Positions 11,501-25,040 of a stretch of 25,040 nt of DNA are shown in pieces; the first letter of the stretch is position 1, and every line of letters starts with the position of its first letter. Source of the stretch: Auxenochlorella pyrenoidosa (lineage: Eukaryota; Chlorophyta; Trebouxiophyceae; Chlorellales; Chlorellaceae); NCBI GenBank assembly GCA_001430745.1, contig KQ481946.1:66275-91314 (forward strand), written 5' to 3'. A program made the position numbers and the translations under genes. Under the pieces are notes generated by a model. That model was not told where the DNA came from, ran no database searches, and saw only the letters and a list, made by a program, of their open reading frames with translations.

Positions 11501-11616
11501 AGGCGGCAACTGCTGAAACAGCCAGGAGGCGAGGGAGGGCCGTGCGCGCCCTCTTGGTGCTCGCCTGAAGCCACGAGACACACAATCAGCAGTGGCAAGC
11601 GCCACGGCCGTCCCAT
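8533..11616 (-). CDS. Predicted secreted seven-repeat beta-propeller protein
   Basis: Eleven exons read on the minus strand: 11616-11565, 11512-11403, 11218-11067, 10831-10685, 10489-10392, 10233-10181, 9955-9874, 9750-9680, 9438-9292, 9122-8868, 8658-8533; all junctions are in phase, giving 430 residues. Residues 1-23 look like a signal peptide (MGRPWRLPLLIVCLVASAVA). The rest is seven degenerate repeats of about 50-60 residues. Each has an aromatic residue followed by V/L-G (W56, F107, W163, F225, W273, W331, W383), a variable GFS-like turn, a hydrophobic SLAL strand, and a closing (V/L)AF/Y or related strand (ends near 87, 144, 203, 254, 303, 364, 414). Clear copies are SWKMVGTAFSSG with PWVAFL, and LPYVAYRD. 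I recall similar VAYxD / WxxVGxxGFS repeats in bacterial secreted proteins. The ligand is unknown. The first two exons are the least certain: they need a 52-base intron with a GC donor. Confidence 0.72.
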
Positions 11617-12482
11617 TTTCGAGCAGTCCTGCAGCGGCAAGTGCGGAAGCTCAACCTCCTGCCGTGTGGCGTTGTCGGCAAGTTTGTGAAGCGAGAAAGG
11701 TCAGGTAAGCGTGCACAGGGTGTCGGAACGAGGCCGCAGTTTTGGGGCCTTTTCAGAAACCCTTTGCAGCAGCTGCTTCCGCTGCTTCCAACACCAGGTA
11801 CTACGGTGCCCCTGCTGGTTCATCATGACTGCACTTCAGGCTCGATTTGATTTCACGAGGTTGAGGTTGATGGACATGCGCGAAAGCGCAATGCAGTCTC
11901 CCGAGGTAGTCAGGTGCGGACAAGCGCTGCCTTCTCGCCGTTCTTGCTCGGCCCCACGTCATGGTGCTTGCGAGCACCAGCCTGCTATTGCACGATGCAT
12001 GCCACCCATTACTTGCCCTCCATGCACACCACCCCAGGCTGCAACGGTATCACAGCAGCAAACACCACCACAGCTGAGAAATCAGCACCTTCTCAGCTGC
12101 CGGCAGCCATCGTCTCCCTCACTTCATTCCCGGCGCCAGCGCCGCATCAGATGCCTGACAGACTGGAGATGATGCTGACTCCGATCACCCGTCCTAGTCC
12201 CATTCTGAGCAAACTTACACACTCAGACTCAACCATGCGTCCTATTGTGCTGCTTGGCCGCGCAGCTGCGTCTGCAAGCACCCGTCGGGGCTGCGCCCCG
12301 CGCAAAGCATACATCCGGGCTTCTGCACAGCTCCAGGACCAGAGTGTGAGGAGCACGGCAGGGTGGCACAGCAGAACTTGCGCCTCCACGTCTGCGGTGC
12401 TTGACAAAGCCCTGCTCGCACGCGTGCCGTCCAATTTGCATTCCAACCATTCTACTCACTCCCTTTCATTGCCCATTCCACC
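11617..12482. promoter_or_regulatory. Divergent intergenic region between the propeller gene and MDHAR
   Basis: An 866-base gap between two divergently read start codons, so it should hold both promoters and leaders. I see no convincing TATA box, repeat or coding stretch. Open frames across it (such as 11914-12513) carry no recognisable protein. The MDHAR start has a favourable ccaccATG context at its right edge. Confidence 0.5.
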
Positions 12483-16185
<3,703 letters not shown>

Positions 16186-16670
16186 CTGGCGGGGGGGAGC
16201 CACAATGCTGCGCCGGTGGCCAATGGTGCGGTCAGCGCCGCGGCTGCGTCCTGCCCTGTCTGCAGGCTATGAATGTGACACACGTGCACTTTTGAATCCC
16301 TATTCTGCATGCGCTCAGCGAGCTCCATGTATTTGCACTGTGCTCCTGGTGCATCAGGATGTTACTGGACAGCCATACGGTGTCGTTCAATGTATTGTTG
16401 ATCATGCAACTACCATGTCAGAGAATAAGCTTGCGCACAGAGCCGAACATGCAGTTTCTGTCGGCCATGACGACATGCAGTGGCGACGCAGCGCACCTGG
16501 TGGCATTGCATTATGTTGACCGAGCCACCGGCCTTCCTCGACATTGTCTGGCGTCCTGATCGCTTTGCATCTGCTCTTGAGCATGTGGCTGCGCTTTGCG
16601 GCACACACGCGACACCTCGTCTCCTGCCGCGGCTCCTGACAACCCCCTCTTATCCCATATTTGATCGCAC
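16186..16670. other. Intergenic region between MDHAR and nicastrin
   Basis: A 485-base gap with lower GC than the exons. It must hold the MDHAR 3' UTR and the nicastrin promoter and leader. I found no TGTAA element and no coding content. An AT-rich patch (TTATCCCATATTTGATC) sits just before the nicastrin ATG. Confidence 0.5.
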
Positions 16671-19600
16671 ATGTCTAAACTATTCAGGATGCAAGCGCTG
16701 GTAGCCTGCCGCCTGCTGCTGCTCGCGGGCGCGCTCAGCGGCGCGTTCTCGCAGCAGCTTGTCTCCACGGTGGGTGCGATCAGTGCAATGGCAGCAGTAG
16801 ATGGCATCCGACCATTGCAGTCGCGGCCCTGCCTGAGGGCCACCAAGCACATGAGGCAGCAGGGGTGGCGAGGAGGCGGGAGCGGTGCCACTGCAAGTGC
16901 CGCAGCGCCGGATGCTGCAGGGGCCTCACCAGCCTGACTTGGGGCCCACCCGTTTGTGCCCGTGATTCCCAGGTGAACGAGCTGAAGGAAGAGATCTACA
17001 CACCACTGCCCCTGGGCCCCGGACACGCCGGCGACGCCTGCGTGCGGCTGCTCCATGCCTCTGGCACCGTCGGTTGCGCGGCGCCGACGGGCGAGCTGCC
17101 CACCGAGGGACGCCTGGTGCGGCTGGAGGCGCTGCGCCAGCCGGACGAGTATCCAGGCGCGCCACCCTTATCACATGGTTATCACACTGCATTGACAGAT
17201 GACGGGCAGGCATGAGCTGCCCCCACCCCCACACCCCCATGCACAGCTTGCCCTGCCGTCAGCGCTTCCCGCTGACTCAAGGGCCCGGCACCCTCTCCAC
17301 CCGCTGCTGCAGAGGGTGCGGTGTATCTGCTGCCGCCCGGGCTGCTGGCCGACTTCCTGCTGCAGTGCCGGGACAGCCCCTCCCTGGCGGGGCGGGTACG
17401 CGGCGTGCTCAGCGAGCCGGGCCCAGCACCCAGCTACAGCCAGGCCGCGGCTGCCCCGCTGGCGGATTACGCGCTCTATGCCAACCGCAGCTACCCATGG
17501 AACCCTGCAGGCGAGTGGGTGAGCGGTCGCACAGGTAGGGGGGGTGGTTACGCGTTGTTGCATGCCAGCCGATGCACGGACAGCGCGCCCGCCTGGGCGC
17601 GCCCTTGCCACTCGAGCCGCGCCGCCCTGCCTGCCTGCCTGCCGAGGTGCGCTGCGCGCGCTGCCTGTGCAATGCAGGCAAGGGGCTGAACGGCCTGGCC
17701 CTCCCCTTCCCGGTCTTCCTGTTGGATGAGGGCACCGCGGAGAATGCACGGCAGCGGGCGGCGTACAACGCGCAGCAGGCAAGGAGGCCTGCCTCAGCCT
17801 TGCTCGCGCCTGCCTTGGCGGCCGGCGTGCGCTTGGCTGGCATCAGCGCCGCTCACTAACAGCGGCTCGGCTGCTGGCCCTCTGCAGCAGCTGAATGGCG
17901 CGCTGAACCACGCCAGGATGCGGCTCACAATGGAGGCCGCCGGCAACAGCAGCGCCTGCCTGGCAGCCCGCACCTGCCTGCCGCTGGGCGGGCACAGCGT
18001 GGTGGCGGCGCTGCCAGCGCTGCCGCTGCCCGCTGGCAACAGCAGCAGCAACAGCAGCGGCGGCGGCGGCAGCGGCGACATGCCGGCGATCTGGGTGCTG
18101 GCCCAATTCGACACTGCTGGCCTGTTCCACGAGGCTGCAGTTGGAGCTGAGTCCCCTGTGTCTGGCCTCATCGCCATGCTGGCAGCCGCCGAGGTGCTGG
18201 GCAGCGCGGACGCCAGCGCAGCAGTGGGGCAGTACCGAGAGCGGTACCGCCGCCGCCTCGTGTTTGCTGCGCTGGGGGGCGAGCCCTGGGGGCTCATGGG
18301 CTCAAAGCGCCTGCTGTGGGAGGCCGCCTCGGGGGCGCCCTCTGTGGCGGGCTTCGACCTCACGCCGGGCGGCGTGGCGGCGGTGAGCGGCAGTTGCATC
18401 ACGGGCGGGGTGGTTCTGGGCCTGGGAGGCCCGGCCTCTGCTCTGGCAGCGGCTTGTTGCGCTGCTGAGATTCTGGCCGGTCACCTGCTGGTAGGCGAGC
18501 TGGCGTATTTTCTTTCTGCTGTGCCTTTGCCATTGCATGCCTACCACTTCTCCTCCCTCCCCGCAACCCTCTTTGTTTCCCATGCCTGCCCAGGTGCTGG
18601 AGGTGGGCCCAGTGGGAAGAGCACGGCCCAGCGCTGCAGATGGGCAGCGCACACTCGTCGAGGGCGCAGGCGTCGCCCTGTATGCCCACATGCCAGCTGG
18701 CGGCGCCTCTGCTGCAGCCGGGGTGCTGTCGGCGCTGCAGGCGGCAGCAAGCAGCGCCAGCGCAGCGGCAGGGCTGAGCGTCGGCGTGGCGCAGGCGAGT
18801 GCTGCGCTGCCGGGCCTGCCTCCGACCGCCAGCGCGGGCTCTTTTGTGCGCGTGCTTCAGGGCGGCGGCGCAAACGCCAGCTCAGCGCCGCCAGCTGTGC
18901 TGCTGTCAGACTTCGACACAGCCTTCCAGGTCCCGACATTCCAGAGCAGCTTGTATGACAACATCACCTGGGTGGATGCCGACAGCATCGCCGCCACCGC
19001 GGTGGTGGTGGCGCGCACGGCGCATGCGCTGGCGCTGGGCGACGACGACGCAGCAGGCGCAGCAGCAGAGCTCCCGGTCAACTACACAGCCGTCCAGGCC
19101 ACGGTGCAGGAGCTGATACAGGTGACGACAGGGCCGGCAGGGGCTCACGAACCTGAACCTGCCAGACTGCAGCTGAGAGGCAGTTCCGTGACCTCAACGC
19201 GTCGTGGGGTGCCCATGTTGCCCCCCGAGGCGCAGCACCTGCCTGCGCCAACGCGTCGTGGGGTGCCCATGTTGCCCCCCGAGGCGCAGCACCTGCCTGC
19301 GCCATGGCATGGGCCAACTTGCCGGCGCTCCGCGTGGCTAGCCCGTGCAGGCTACCCTCTGTGCGCTCCCAGACTGAGATGCCGCTCCCCGTGGCTTCTG
19401 CCTGCAGTGCCTGATGAACAGCACGCTGGGCCTGGGGTGCCCCATCGCTCAGGCGATGATGACACCTGTGAACCCTGGCCACCTGAGCCACTACATTGGC
19501 ATCTTGCGCAGCCTCACCGCAGGTCAGGGCAGCTGGGGAGGGCCTGGGGCTGGGCAGTACGGTGGCAGGACGAGGGTGGGCCGCTGGTGCGGTGTGCACC

Positions 19601-20765
19601 CCCGGAAGAGGCGGCTGTTCTGAAGCCGGCCAGCCCAGGGCACCGTACGTTGGGCATGAGTCGCCCCGAAAACTGATGCCTGGTGGGCTGCAGCTTACGT
19701 GGCATCCTTGGGGCCTGCAGCTCTGGGACTTTGGTGGCCCCTTTACCCCCTGAAGGGCTCCTGTCCCTTGCCCCGGGCACCCCTGCCTTGCAGACCCCCA
19801 GGCCCCCGACGCCAACATCAAGTCTGACTACGAGCGCTTCATCTGGAACTGGCTCGCCTTTGCTACGCGCCCCAAGCCGCCCAGCAACAGCAGCACCGGC
19901 AGCGGAGATGGAGACAGCGGCGGCGGCGGCGGGGATGAGGGCTTGCAGCGCTGCCAGCCCATGAACGCGACCGCGTGCCCAGCAGGCTTTGTGTGCGCGG
20001 GATCCCGCAGCATCAAGGGGTGCGCCAGGGAGGGGAGCGCGGTTCCACGTGGCCTGCCATGCAACTGGACAGCTTGGCTGCATGTTGGGGGCCAGCACGG
20101 TCTGAGTTCCTGCTGGGCATGCGTTCTCTGTACCCTGTGTTCCCTCCTTCCGCCCTGAACTCGCTCCCCCGCCTCCCGGCGCCCTTCCGCCTGCAGGCCC
20201 GAGGGGCAGGGCATGTGCCTGAACGCGACGGTGCGCTTTGTGCCGTCTTACAGCACCTGGCTGCTGTGCGACGGCTGCGACGGCGCCAACACCAACTACG
20301 AGTTCCGCTGGCAGCTCACTGATGGAGCAGCGCAGTGGTGCGGTCAACGGGGCGCACCCTCGCCGGGCTTGCATCGCCACGGGCTTGCACACGCCGTGCC
20401 TACGTCGCTTGCTGAGTGTGCAGGCAGCCCACCCAATGCGCCGCATGCTCTCGTAGCGCCGGCCAGCGTGGGATGCTGGCTGTTGACAGCTGGGGCGCGT
20501 CCGCTGCGTAGATTTGCATCTGCGCTGAAGCGCACGCGCCGTGCCCCGCCGCCCCCGCAGGGAGCAGCAGCACGGCTGGCCTGCAGACCCGCTCTGGGCC
20601 GAGTCCAACTGGCCTAACGACACCCCGGCGCTCACGCTGTATCTCAAGGAGGATGGGGCTGTGGAAATGGCGCTGCTGGGGGCGGGGCTGGCGGTGGCAG
20701 GCGCCAGCGTGGCGGCCGCGCTGCTCATTCGCTTCGCCTACCACCGCAAGCTCAAGCAGCAGTGA
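16671..20765 (+). CDS. NCT: Nicastrin, gamma-secretase subunit
   Basis: Nicastrin is the large glycosylated ectodomain subunit of gamma-secretase, which with presenilin, APH-1 and PEN-2 cleaves membrane proteins within the bilayer. Ten exons: 16671-16769, 16973-17156, 17313-17510, 17678-17778, 17888-18382, 18594-19121, 19408-19522, 19794-20019, 20197-20337, 20561-20765, giving 763 residues (human form 709). It has a signal peptide (to about residue 28), the diagnostic CVRLLHASGTVGC (56-68), WNPAGKGLNGLALPFPVFLL aligning gap-free with the animal sequence, an aminopeptidase-like core with GAESPVSG and LGGEPWGLMGSKR, TFQSSLYDNITW, many N-glycosylation sequons, one membrane span near 730-752 and a short basic tail. 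E326 matches the conserved Glu of the GE motif, while the DYIGS segment has become WGLMGS. Ser/Gly/Asn-rich inserts explain the extra length. Introns 3 and 4 need GC donors. The end of exon 2 is uncertain: 17156 with a GC donor, or 17177 with GT. Confidence 0.92.
19197..19304 (+). repeat. Perfect tandem duplication, 2 x 54 bases, in a nicastrin intron
   Basis: Two identical 54-base units, 19197-19250 and 19251-19304, begin ACGCGTCGTGGGGTGCCCAT and end CTGCCTGCGCCA. They lie in the intron between nicastrin exons 6 and 7 (19122-19407). Perfect identity in an intron suggests a recent duplication. The length is a multiple of three, and the exon 6 frame stays open through both copies. Confidence 0.95.
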
Positions 20766-21148
20766 ATTGATCAAATATCCAGGCTGCTGCCTCCATGCTT
20801 CCTGCAATCCCTGCGTTACTGCTCCTGTCGTAGAGGAAGGTGGGGCCCTGCGCGGCGGTGGTTTATCGGCGGTGCTCAGCAGCAGCAGCAGCGTGCCCAG
20901 CATGTTGGGTCTGCTCTTGGGGTGGTTGGCATGGTTGATGCCGAATCGAGAGTTGTTGTGTGAAATCACACAAATCAAACACGGTCCTCCCGATCCCTCC
21001 TTAGAGCAAAGCTCCGCCCGAGCGAGCTGTGAGCTCTGCCGGCCACCCATCGGCTCAAGAGCCTGTTTATGCACTTCTGAGTTCGGGTTCGGCGACCTTG
21101 GGCGGGCCCCTATTTTACAGAGCACCTTGTCCGGCAGCCTTTGGCAGC
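20766..21148. other. Intergenic region between nicastrin and the OPR-like gene
   Basis: A 383-base gap holding the nicastrin 3' UTR and the promoter of the next gene. It contains a near-perfect palindrome at 20956-20973 and a TATTTTA-like stretch about 40 bases before the next ATG. A short AGC repeat lies near 20880. No coding content is supported. Confidence 0.5.
20956..20973. repeat. 18-base inverted repeat TTGTGTGA-AA-TCACACAA
   Basis: Two perfect eight-base arms are separated by two bases. In DNA this is a plausible dimer-binding site; in RNA it could form a seven-pair stem with an AAAT loop. It lies about 190 bases after the nicastrin stop and 175 before the next start codon, so it could belong to either gene. 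Confidence 0.85.
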
Positions 21149-24100
21149 ATGCGTGCGGCCAGGCAGCTGGTTCGCGCTCTGACCGATGAGTGCCTGCGTG
21201 CATCGATGACAGGAAGCGCGGCGACGCTCGCAGAGGCGCCTCAAGTAAGCCGCTGTTGCCGCCGCTGCTGCCGCTGCTGCCACTGCCACTGCCGCAGCCA
21301 CTGCCTTTGCTCTTTACCTAGCCCAGCTCGGTGTGCTTGGTTTAGCGCCCATCTTACAGTGATTTCATGCTTTGCTCTGCAGCTGCGTGGCGCCGCAAGC
21401 GCCGTAGCACACCTGCAGCAACGGCTGCGCTCGGTGCTAGCAGTACAGGAAGCGGCGGCACCACAACCTGGCAGCTCCCACGAGCAGCAGCAGACCGCAG
21501 CACTTGCAGCGGCAGCAGAGGCTTTGCGTTCTGAGGCCCGGCAGGAGAGAGATGCAATTGTGTCAGCACTGGCGCAGCAGGCGGGAGCCCCTGATGCCGC
21601 GGCAGAGGCAGCGACGGCAGTGGCTGAGCAGCAGCGGCGCGAGAGCCAGCAGCAAGCGCCGGTGGCGGCAGCCGCGCAGCAGCGGGACAAGGTCGAGCGC
21701 TCTGAAGGGGAGGGCAAGGCGGGCGCACCCAAGCGCACCTGGCGGGGGCCCCACTGGCGGCAGCGGCAGCCAAACGCAGCGCAGCAGGAGCGGCAGCAGC
21801 AGCGGGCTGAGGGCGCCGGCCCGCCGCGCCGCGGGCCCCGGGCGCGCGGCCGGCCGCGGCCCCCGCGGGAGGGCAAGTGGTGGCGGCACGAGCCCCTGCG
21901 GCCGCAGGAAAAGCCCGACCGCTTGGTGCCCATCCTGCTGCACCACACAGACACCTGCGAGGAGGTGCGCCTGGGCCAGCGCCCGCCTGAGGCGTGCAGG
22001 GCCAGCACCGGTGTGCCAGGGGCCGGATCTCGGGCCTGGAGGGGCAAGGTGCCGCGGCGTCGGCTCCCCGGGAAGGGCAGGCAGGCTGGAGCTGGGCTGA
22101 GGCCTGGCCGGCGCCAGCCAGCCCTTCCCTGGCCGCTGCAGCAGGAGGCGAGCTCGCACACAGCCAGCGGCCCCCACCTCTCCCCACCCCACCCACCCCT
22201 CACCACCCACACACACACCCTGGGGCGCAGGTGCTGGAGCTGGTGCGGCTGTACCAGGCGGAGCTGACGCCGCGCGAGCTGACGGTGGCCTACCGCCGCA
22301 TGGGCACCCTCATCGGCCGCGCGCTGGCCGAGCCGCGCAAGCCGCCGCCGTCGGGTGAGTATTGTGCAAAGGTGGCGCCGCTCCTCTGCCGCATGGCCCT
22401 GCCCGCCATGCCCGCCCGCGCCCCCTGCCCAGCAGAGACGCGCCGCGGGCGGCGGCGGGCAGCGCTGCCTGCCACCGTTGGTGCCCCGGCCAAACCGAAG
22501 CTGGGCCCTGCTCCTGAGCACAGCCCCCCACCCCCACCCCACCCCATCCCTCCCGCCCCGCCCGCAGACAGCAGCCGGGACGCGTGCGCGCAGCTGTTTG
22601 GCATCGGCCAGGCGCTGCTGCCCGACATGGATGTGCAGGGCCTGGCCACCGCCATCTGGTGCTGCTCCCGCTTCCACCACGTGCCCACGCAGGCGCGCCT
22701 GCGCGTCCGCCGTGCATGACAGCGGCGGGGCTGCTGCCCTGCGATTTGTGCCGGGGTGCTGCCGCCCCGCCGCTGGAGCCCCAATGCGAGGGGCCCGCCC
22801 CTGCCCAGCGGGCTTGCAGCCTGCCGCCGCTGACTCTGTGCCCATGCCGCCTGCTTTGCTCCATGCAGGAGGAGCGCGCCGCGTGGGAGGCGGCAATGTG
22901 GGAGAAGCGGCACCAGGCAAACCTCATCGAGGTTGCCAACGTCTTCTTCAGGTGCGGCGCCGGCTGGGGCTCCCACAGCCCCGCCACCCGGCAATGTGCC
23001 CGCGCGGCCACCGCCCTGCTGGCGTGGCGGCCAATATGGCAGTGCGTCTCCCCACCCCACCGCAACGCACACACACACCTCACCACCGCGACCATCGCCG
23101 CACATACAGATTCACTCTGTGATTGCACCGCCAAGCGTCGGTGCAGTAGAACAACAGCAGCAGCTTCGAGGTCCATACGCCCAGTCGGAGCCTGAACCCC
23201 GCCTTTTTGCCGGCCCCCTCCCCGCAGCCTGGGCGTGCTGCACTGGGCGCCGCAGCAGCCGGCCCTGCTGGAAGAGCTGATTGACGAGGCGCTGTCGGGG
23301 CGCGCGGAGGGCACCCTCACGCCCTGGGTGGTCTGCAACATCATGTGGGGCTGCGCACGCCTGGTGTGAGTGCGGGGCTGGGACCGCGGGGCTGCAGTGG
23401 GTGGGTGGGTGGGTGCGTGGGACGGGGCAGGCGTATGCGTGGGGTGGTGGTGGTGGCAATGGTGGCGGCGCTGGCGGCGGTCACGGCGGGCCGGGGCGGG
23501 GTGGGCGGGGGTGGAGAGATGGCAGTGGCCCTGCAGGAAGCTGGGAGGCAGCAGCGAATGAGTGGCACCATCATTACTGTTGCCTCATGAGTGCCCCCCC
23601 GCCCCTTCCCCTCCCTCGGCAGCCACTCCCGCTTCCACCCGGGGCCGCAGCGGCTAACCCAGCTGATGGAGGCGGGCCTGCGCCAGCTGGACGCCTTCAC
23701 GCCCGAGTCCTTCTGCGCCATGCTTTTCTCGCTCGCCTGCCTGCGCGTGCGCCCGGGTGAGGGCGCCCAGGCGCCGCCGCACCAGCGCGCCCTGCCCTCC
23801 GACGCCGCATGGCCGCCTCCGTGCACCCCATTCGTCCCGCCCTGCCAGCCTGGCTGGCCTCCCTCCCTCACCTCTGCAACCCCTCAACAACCCCCACCCA
23901 ACCCCTTCCCCAACCGTCCGGTATCTGGCCCGCAGATGACGCCGCGCTGACGACCATCCTGGATGCGTACGAGTGGAAAGTGGGCAAGGCCGGCAACAGG
24001 TGGGGCCCAGCCGCTTCCTGCCCTGCTTGCGGCCCCCTCCTCCTCCCCCGCCCGGGCTCAGGCGGCCTTGCTTGTGCTCTCCTCTTTATTCGGCCCCATG

Positions 24101-25040
24101 TGCCCGCCCTAAACTTCCCATGCCTTCCCCCTGGCCCTCTGCCCAGATTCTCACGCCCCGCGCCCGGCCGCCCCCTCCCCCACCCCCACGCTTTGCCCCG
24201 CAGGCAGCTGGTCACCACGGTGTGGTCGATGGGCGCGCTGCAGATCGGCCCCCTGCTGACCGACCGGCTGTGGGCGGCCATCGAGGGCGCCCTGCTCACC
24301 CAGGCCGACCACTTCAACTTCTCCTCGGCGCCGCTCTTCCTATTTGGCGCGGCGCGCATGGGCATCACACCCTCGGGTGGGGTGGGGGGGTGGGGGGGTT
24401 GAAGGAGGGGCGGGGCCGGGGCGCGGGCGCGTGGGTGCGGCCCGCTTGAGCCGGGCACGACGAGGGGTGGTGGAAGGGGAAGCTCCCGCGCAGCTCGCGC
24501 CTGGGCCCAGCCTGCTCGTCGGGAGGCTCGGCCCGTGCACCAGGCGTCAGTGCGCTGCTTGCGGCCTCTGGTCCTCACAGCCACGTTGTGTTCCCCCGAG
24601 CCACTTGCACGCATGACGAGCGCACTAACCGGAACGGCCGCCGGCCCGCCCTGCAGAGCCCGTGATGGGCCTGCTGCTCAGCAAGGCGGAGGAGCACTTG
24701 GATGAGCTGCGCACCGGTGACGTGTCGGTGAGCCATGTGCCCCCCTCTGCGCTGTGCTGCTGAGCAGTGATTAAAGCAAAAACGCACTCCCAACCCTGGG
24801 CAGACCCAGCCCGGGCCACCCTAGCTGGGCTGCGCCTGGCCCCTGCCAGCCGCGCCCCGCTGCCTCCATCCCACCTGATGCATTCGCCCTGCCCGGCACG
24901 CCCCTGCCCCGCTCCCTGCAGGTCGTGCTGTGGGCGCTGTCCCGGCTGGGGTACAAGGTCGGGCAGGGCCCGCTCACGCAGGAGCTTGCCCAGGTGTGTG
25001 TGTGTGTGTTTGGGGGTGTGTGGGTGTGTGTGGTGGGGGT
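21149..25040 (+). CDS. OPR-like helical repeat protein, probable organelle RNA-binding factor, 3' partial
   Basis: OPR proteins bind organelle RNAs and control their processing, stability or translation; the target here is unknown. Eleven exons are visible: 21149-21244, 21383-21964, 22231-22354, 22568-22692, 22869-22951, 23228-23365, 23623-23756, 23936-23999, 24204-24376, 24657-24727, 24922-24993, giving 554 residues; the last intron leaves the window. The first 32 residues (MRAARQLVRALTDECLR...) are Arg/Ala/Ser-rich like a plastid or mitochondrial transit peptide. Residues 33-226 are a low-complexity Ala/Gln/Arg region, basic near RPRPPREGKWWRHE. From about 268 on, an alpha-helical motif recurs: ATAIWCCSRF, EVANVFFSLG, CNIMWGCARL, FCAMLFSLACL, TTVWSMGALQ, PLFLFGAARMG, VVLWALSRLGY, centred near 298, 336, 377, 418, 456, 496 and 534. 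The 38-41 residue period and the final motif fit octotricopeptide repeats. A RAP domain may follow downstream. Exon 4 ends at 22692 with a GC donor, or less likely at 22704. Confidence 0.75.
23399..23413 (+). other. Canonical G-quadruplex motif in an OPR gene intron
   Basis: GGGTGGGTGGGTGGG, four G-triplets with single-base loops, which is the most stable quadruplex class. It lies 34 bases inside the intron that starts at 23366, on the sense strand. Confidence 0.8.
24375..24398 (+). other. G-quadruplex motif overlapping a 5' splice site
   Basis: Four runs (3, 4, 7 and 7 G) are separated by single T. The first run contains the exon 9 / intron junction (exon ends 24376, GT at 24377). Folding of this RNA would bury the donor site. 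Confidence 0.75.
24993..25040 (+). repeat. GT-rich simple repeat at the window edge
   Basis: Alternating GT followed by TGGG-type units fills the start of the last intron of the OPR-like gene and runs off the window. It begins at the donor (CAG|GTGTGTG), so several GT positions could serve as the 5' splice site; only 24993 is used in the model. Confidence 0.8.

Noticed and set aside
17157..17177. Alternative nicastrin exon 2 end using a GT donor at 17178
   Set aside because: It is in phase and adds seven residues (GAPPLSH). The shorter GC-donor form looks more natural before EGAVYLLPPG, but the choice remains open.
21029..22267. Plus-strand 412-codon frame read as one uninterrupted gene
   Set aside because: It includes two real exons (21149-21244, 21383-21964), but reads through the intron between them and into the following one. 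The spliced model preserves phase and repeat content.
21241..22920. Minus-strand open frame of 559 codons opposite the OPR-like gene
   Set aside because: The longest open frame in the window, but it crosses exons and introns of a coherent plus-strand model and is low-complexity throughout.

Overview
The window looks like nuclear DNA of a green alga, most likely a trebouxiophyte of the Chlorella type. The sequence is strongly GC-rich. Every gene is cut into many short exons by introns of roughly 50-340 bases, and the protein set is eukaryotic and algal: a fused OvoA, a plant-type monodehydroascorbate reductase, nicastrin, and an octotricopeptide-like repeat protein. The genus is an inference. 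Gene models were built by hand from reading frame, splice phase and remembered family alignments, with no transcript support. Exon junctions are in phase throughout each model.

Layout: (1) 1-4369, plus strand, 3' part of an ovothiol synthase OvoA (sulfoxide synthase plus methyltransferase domains; the 5' end lies outside the window). (2) 5429-8178, plus strand, an uncharacterised protein resembling DUF6687 behind a membrane-anchor-like N terminus. (3) 8533-11616, minus strand, a predicted secreted protein made of seven degenerate repeats that read as a seven-bladed beta-propeller. (4) 12483-16185, plus strand, monodehydroascorbate reductase. (5) 16671-20765, plus strand, nicastrin, a gamma-secretase subunit. 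(6) 21149 to beyond the end, plus strand, an OPR-like helical repeat protein, probably an organelle RNA-binding factor. Genes 2 and 3 converge on a 354-base gap. Genes 3 and 4 diverge from an 866-base gap.

These are independent eukaryotic genes, not an operon. The only functional theme is redox chemistry: OvoA makes a thiol antioxidant and MDHAR recycles ascorbate, but they are about 8 kb apart with two unrelated genes between.

The points most worth following are the seven-repeat propeller with apparent head-to-tail closure, the eukaryotic DUF6687-like protein, the unusually frequent GC-AG introns (5 firm and 3 tentative out of about 60), and the strong G-at-5' / C-at-3' asymmetry of many introns. 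I found no tRNA, rRNA, CRISPR array, transposon or viral gene.
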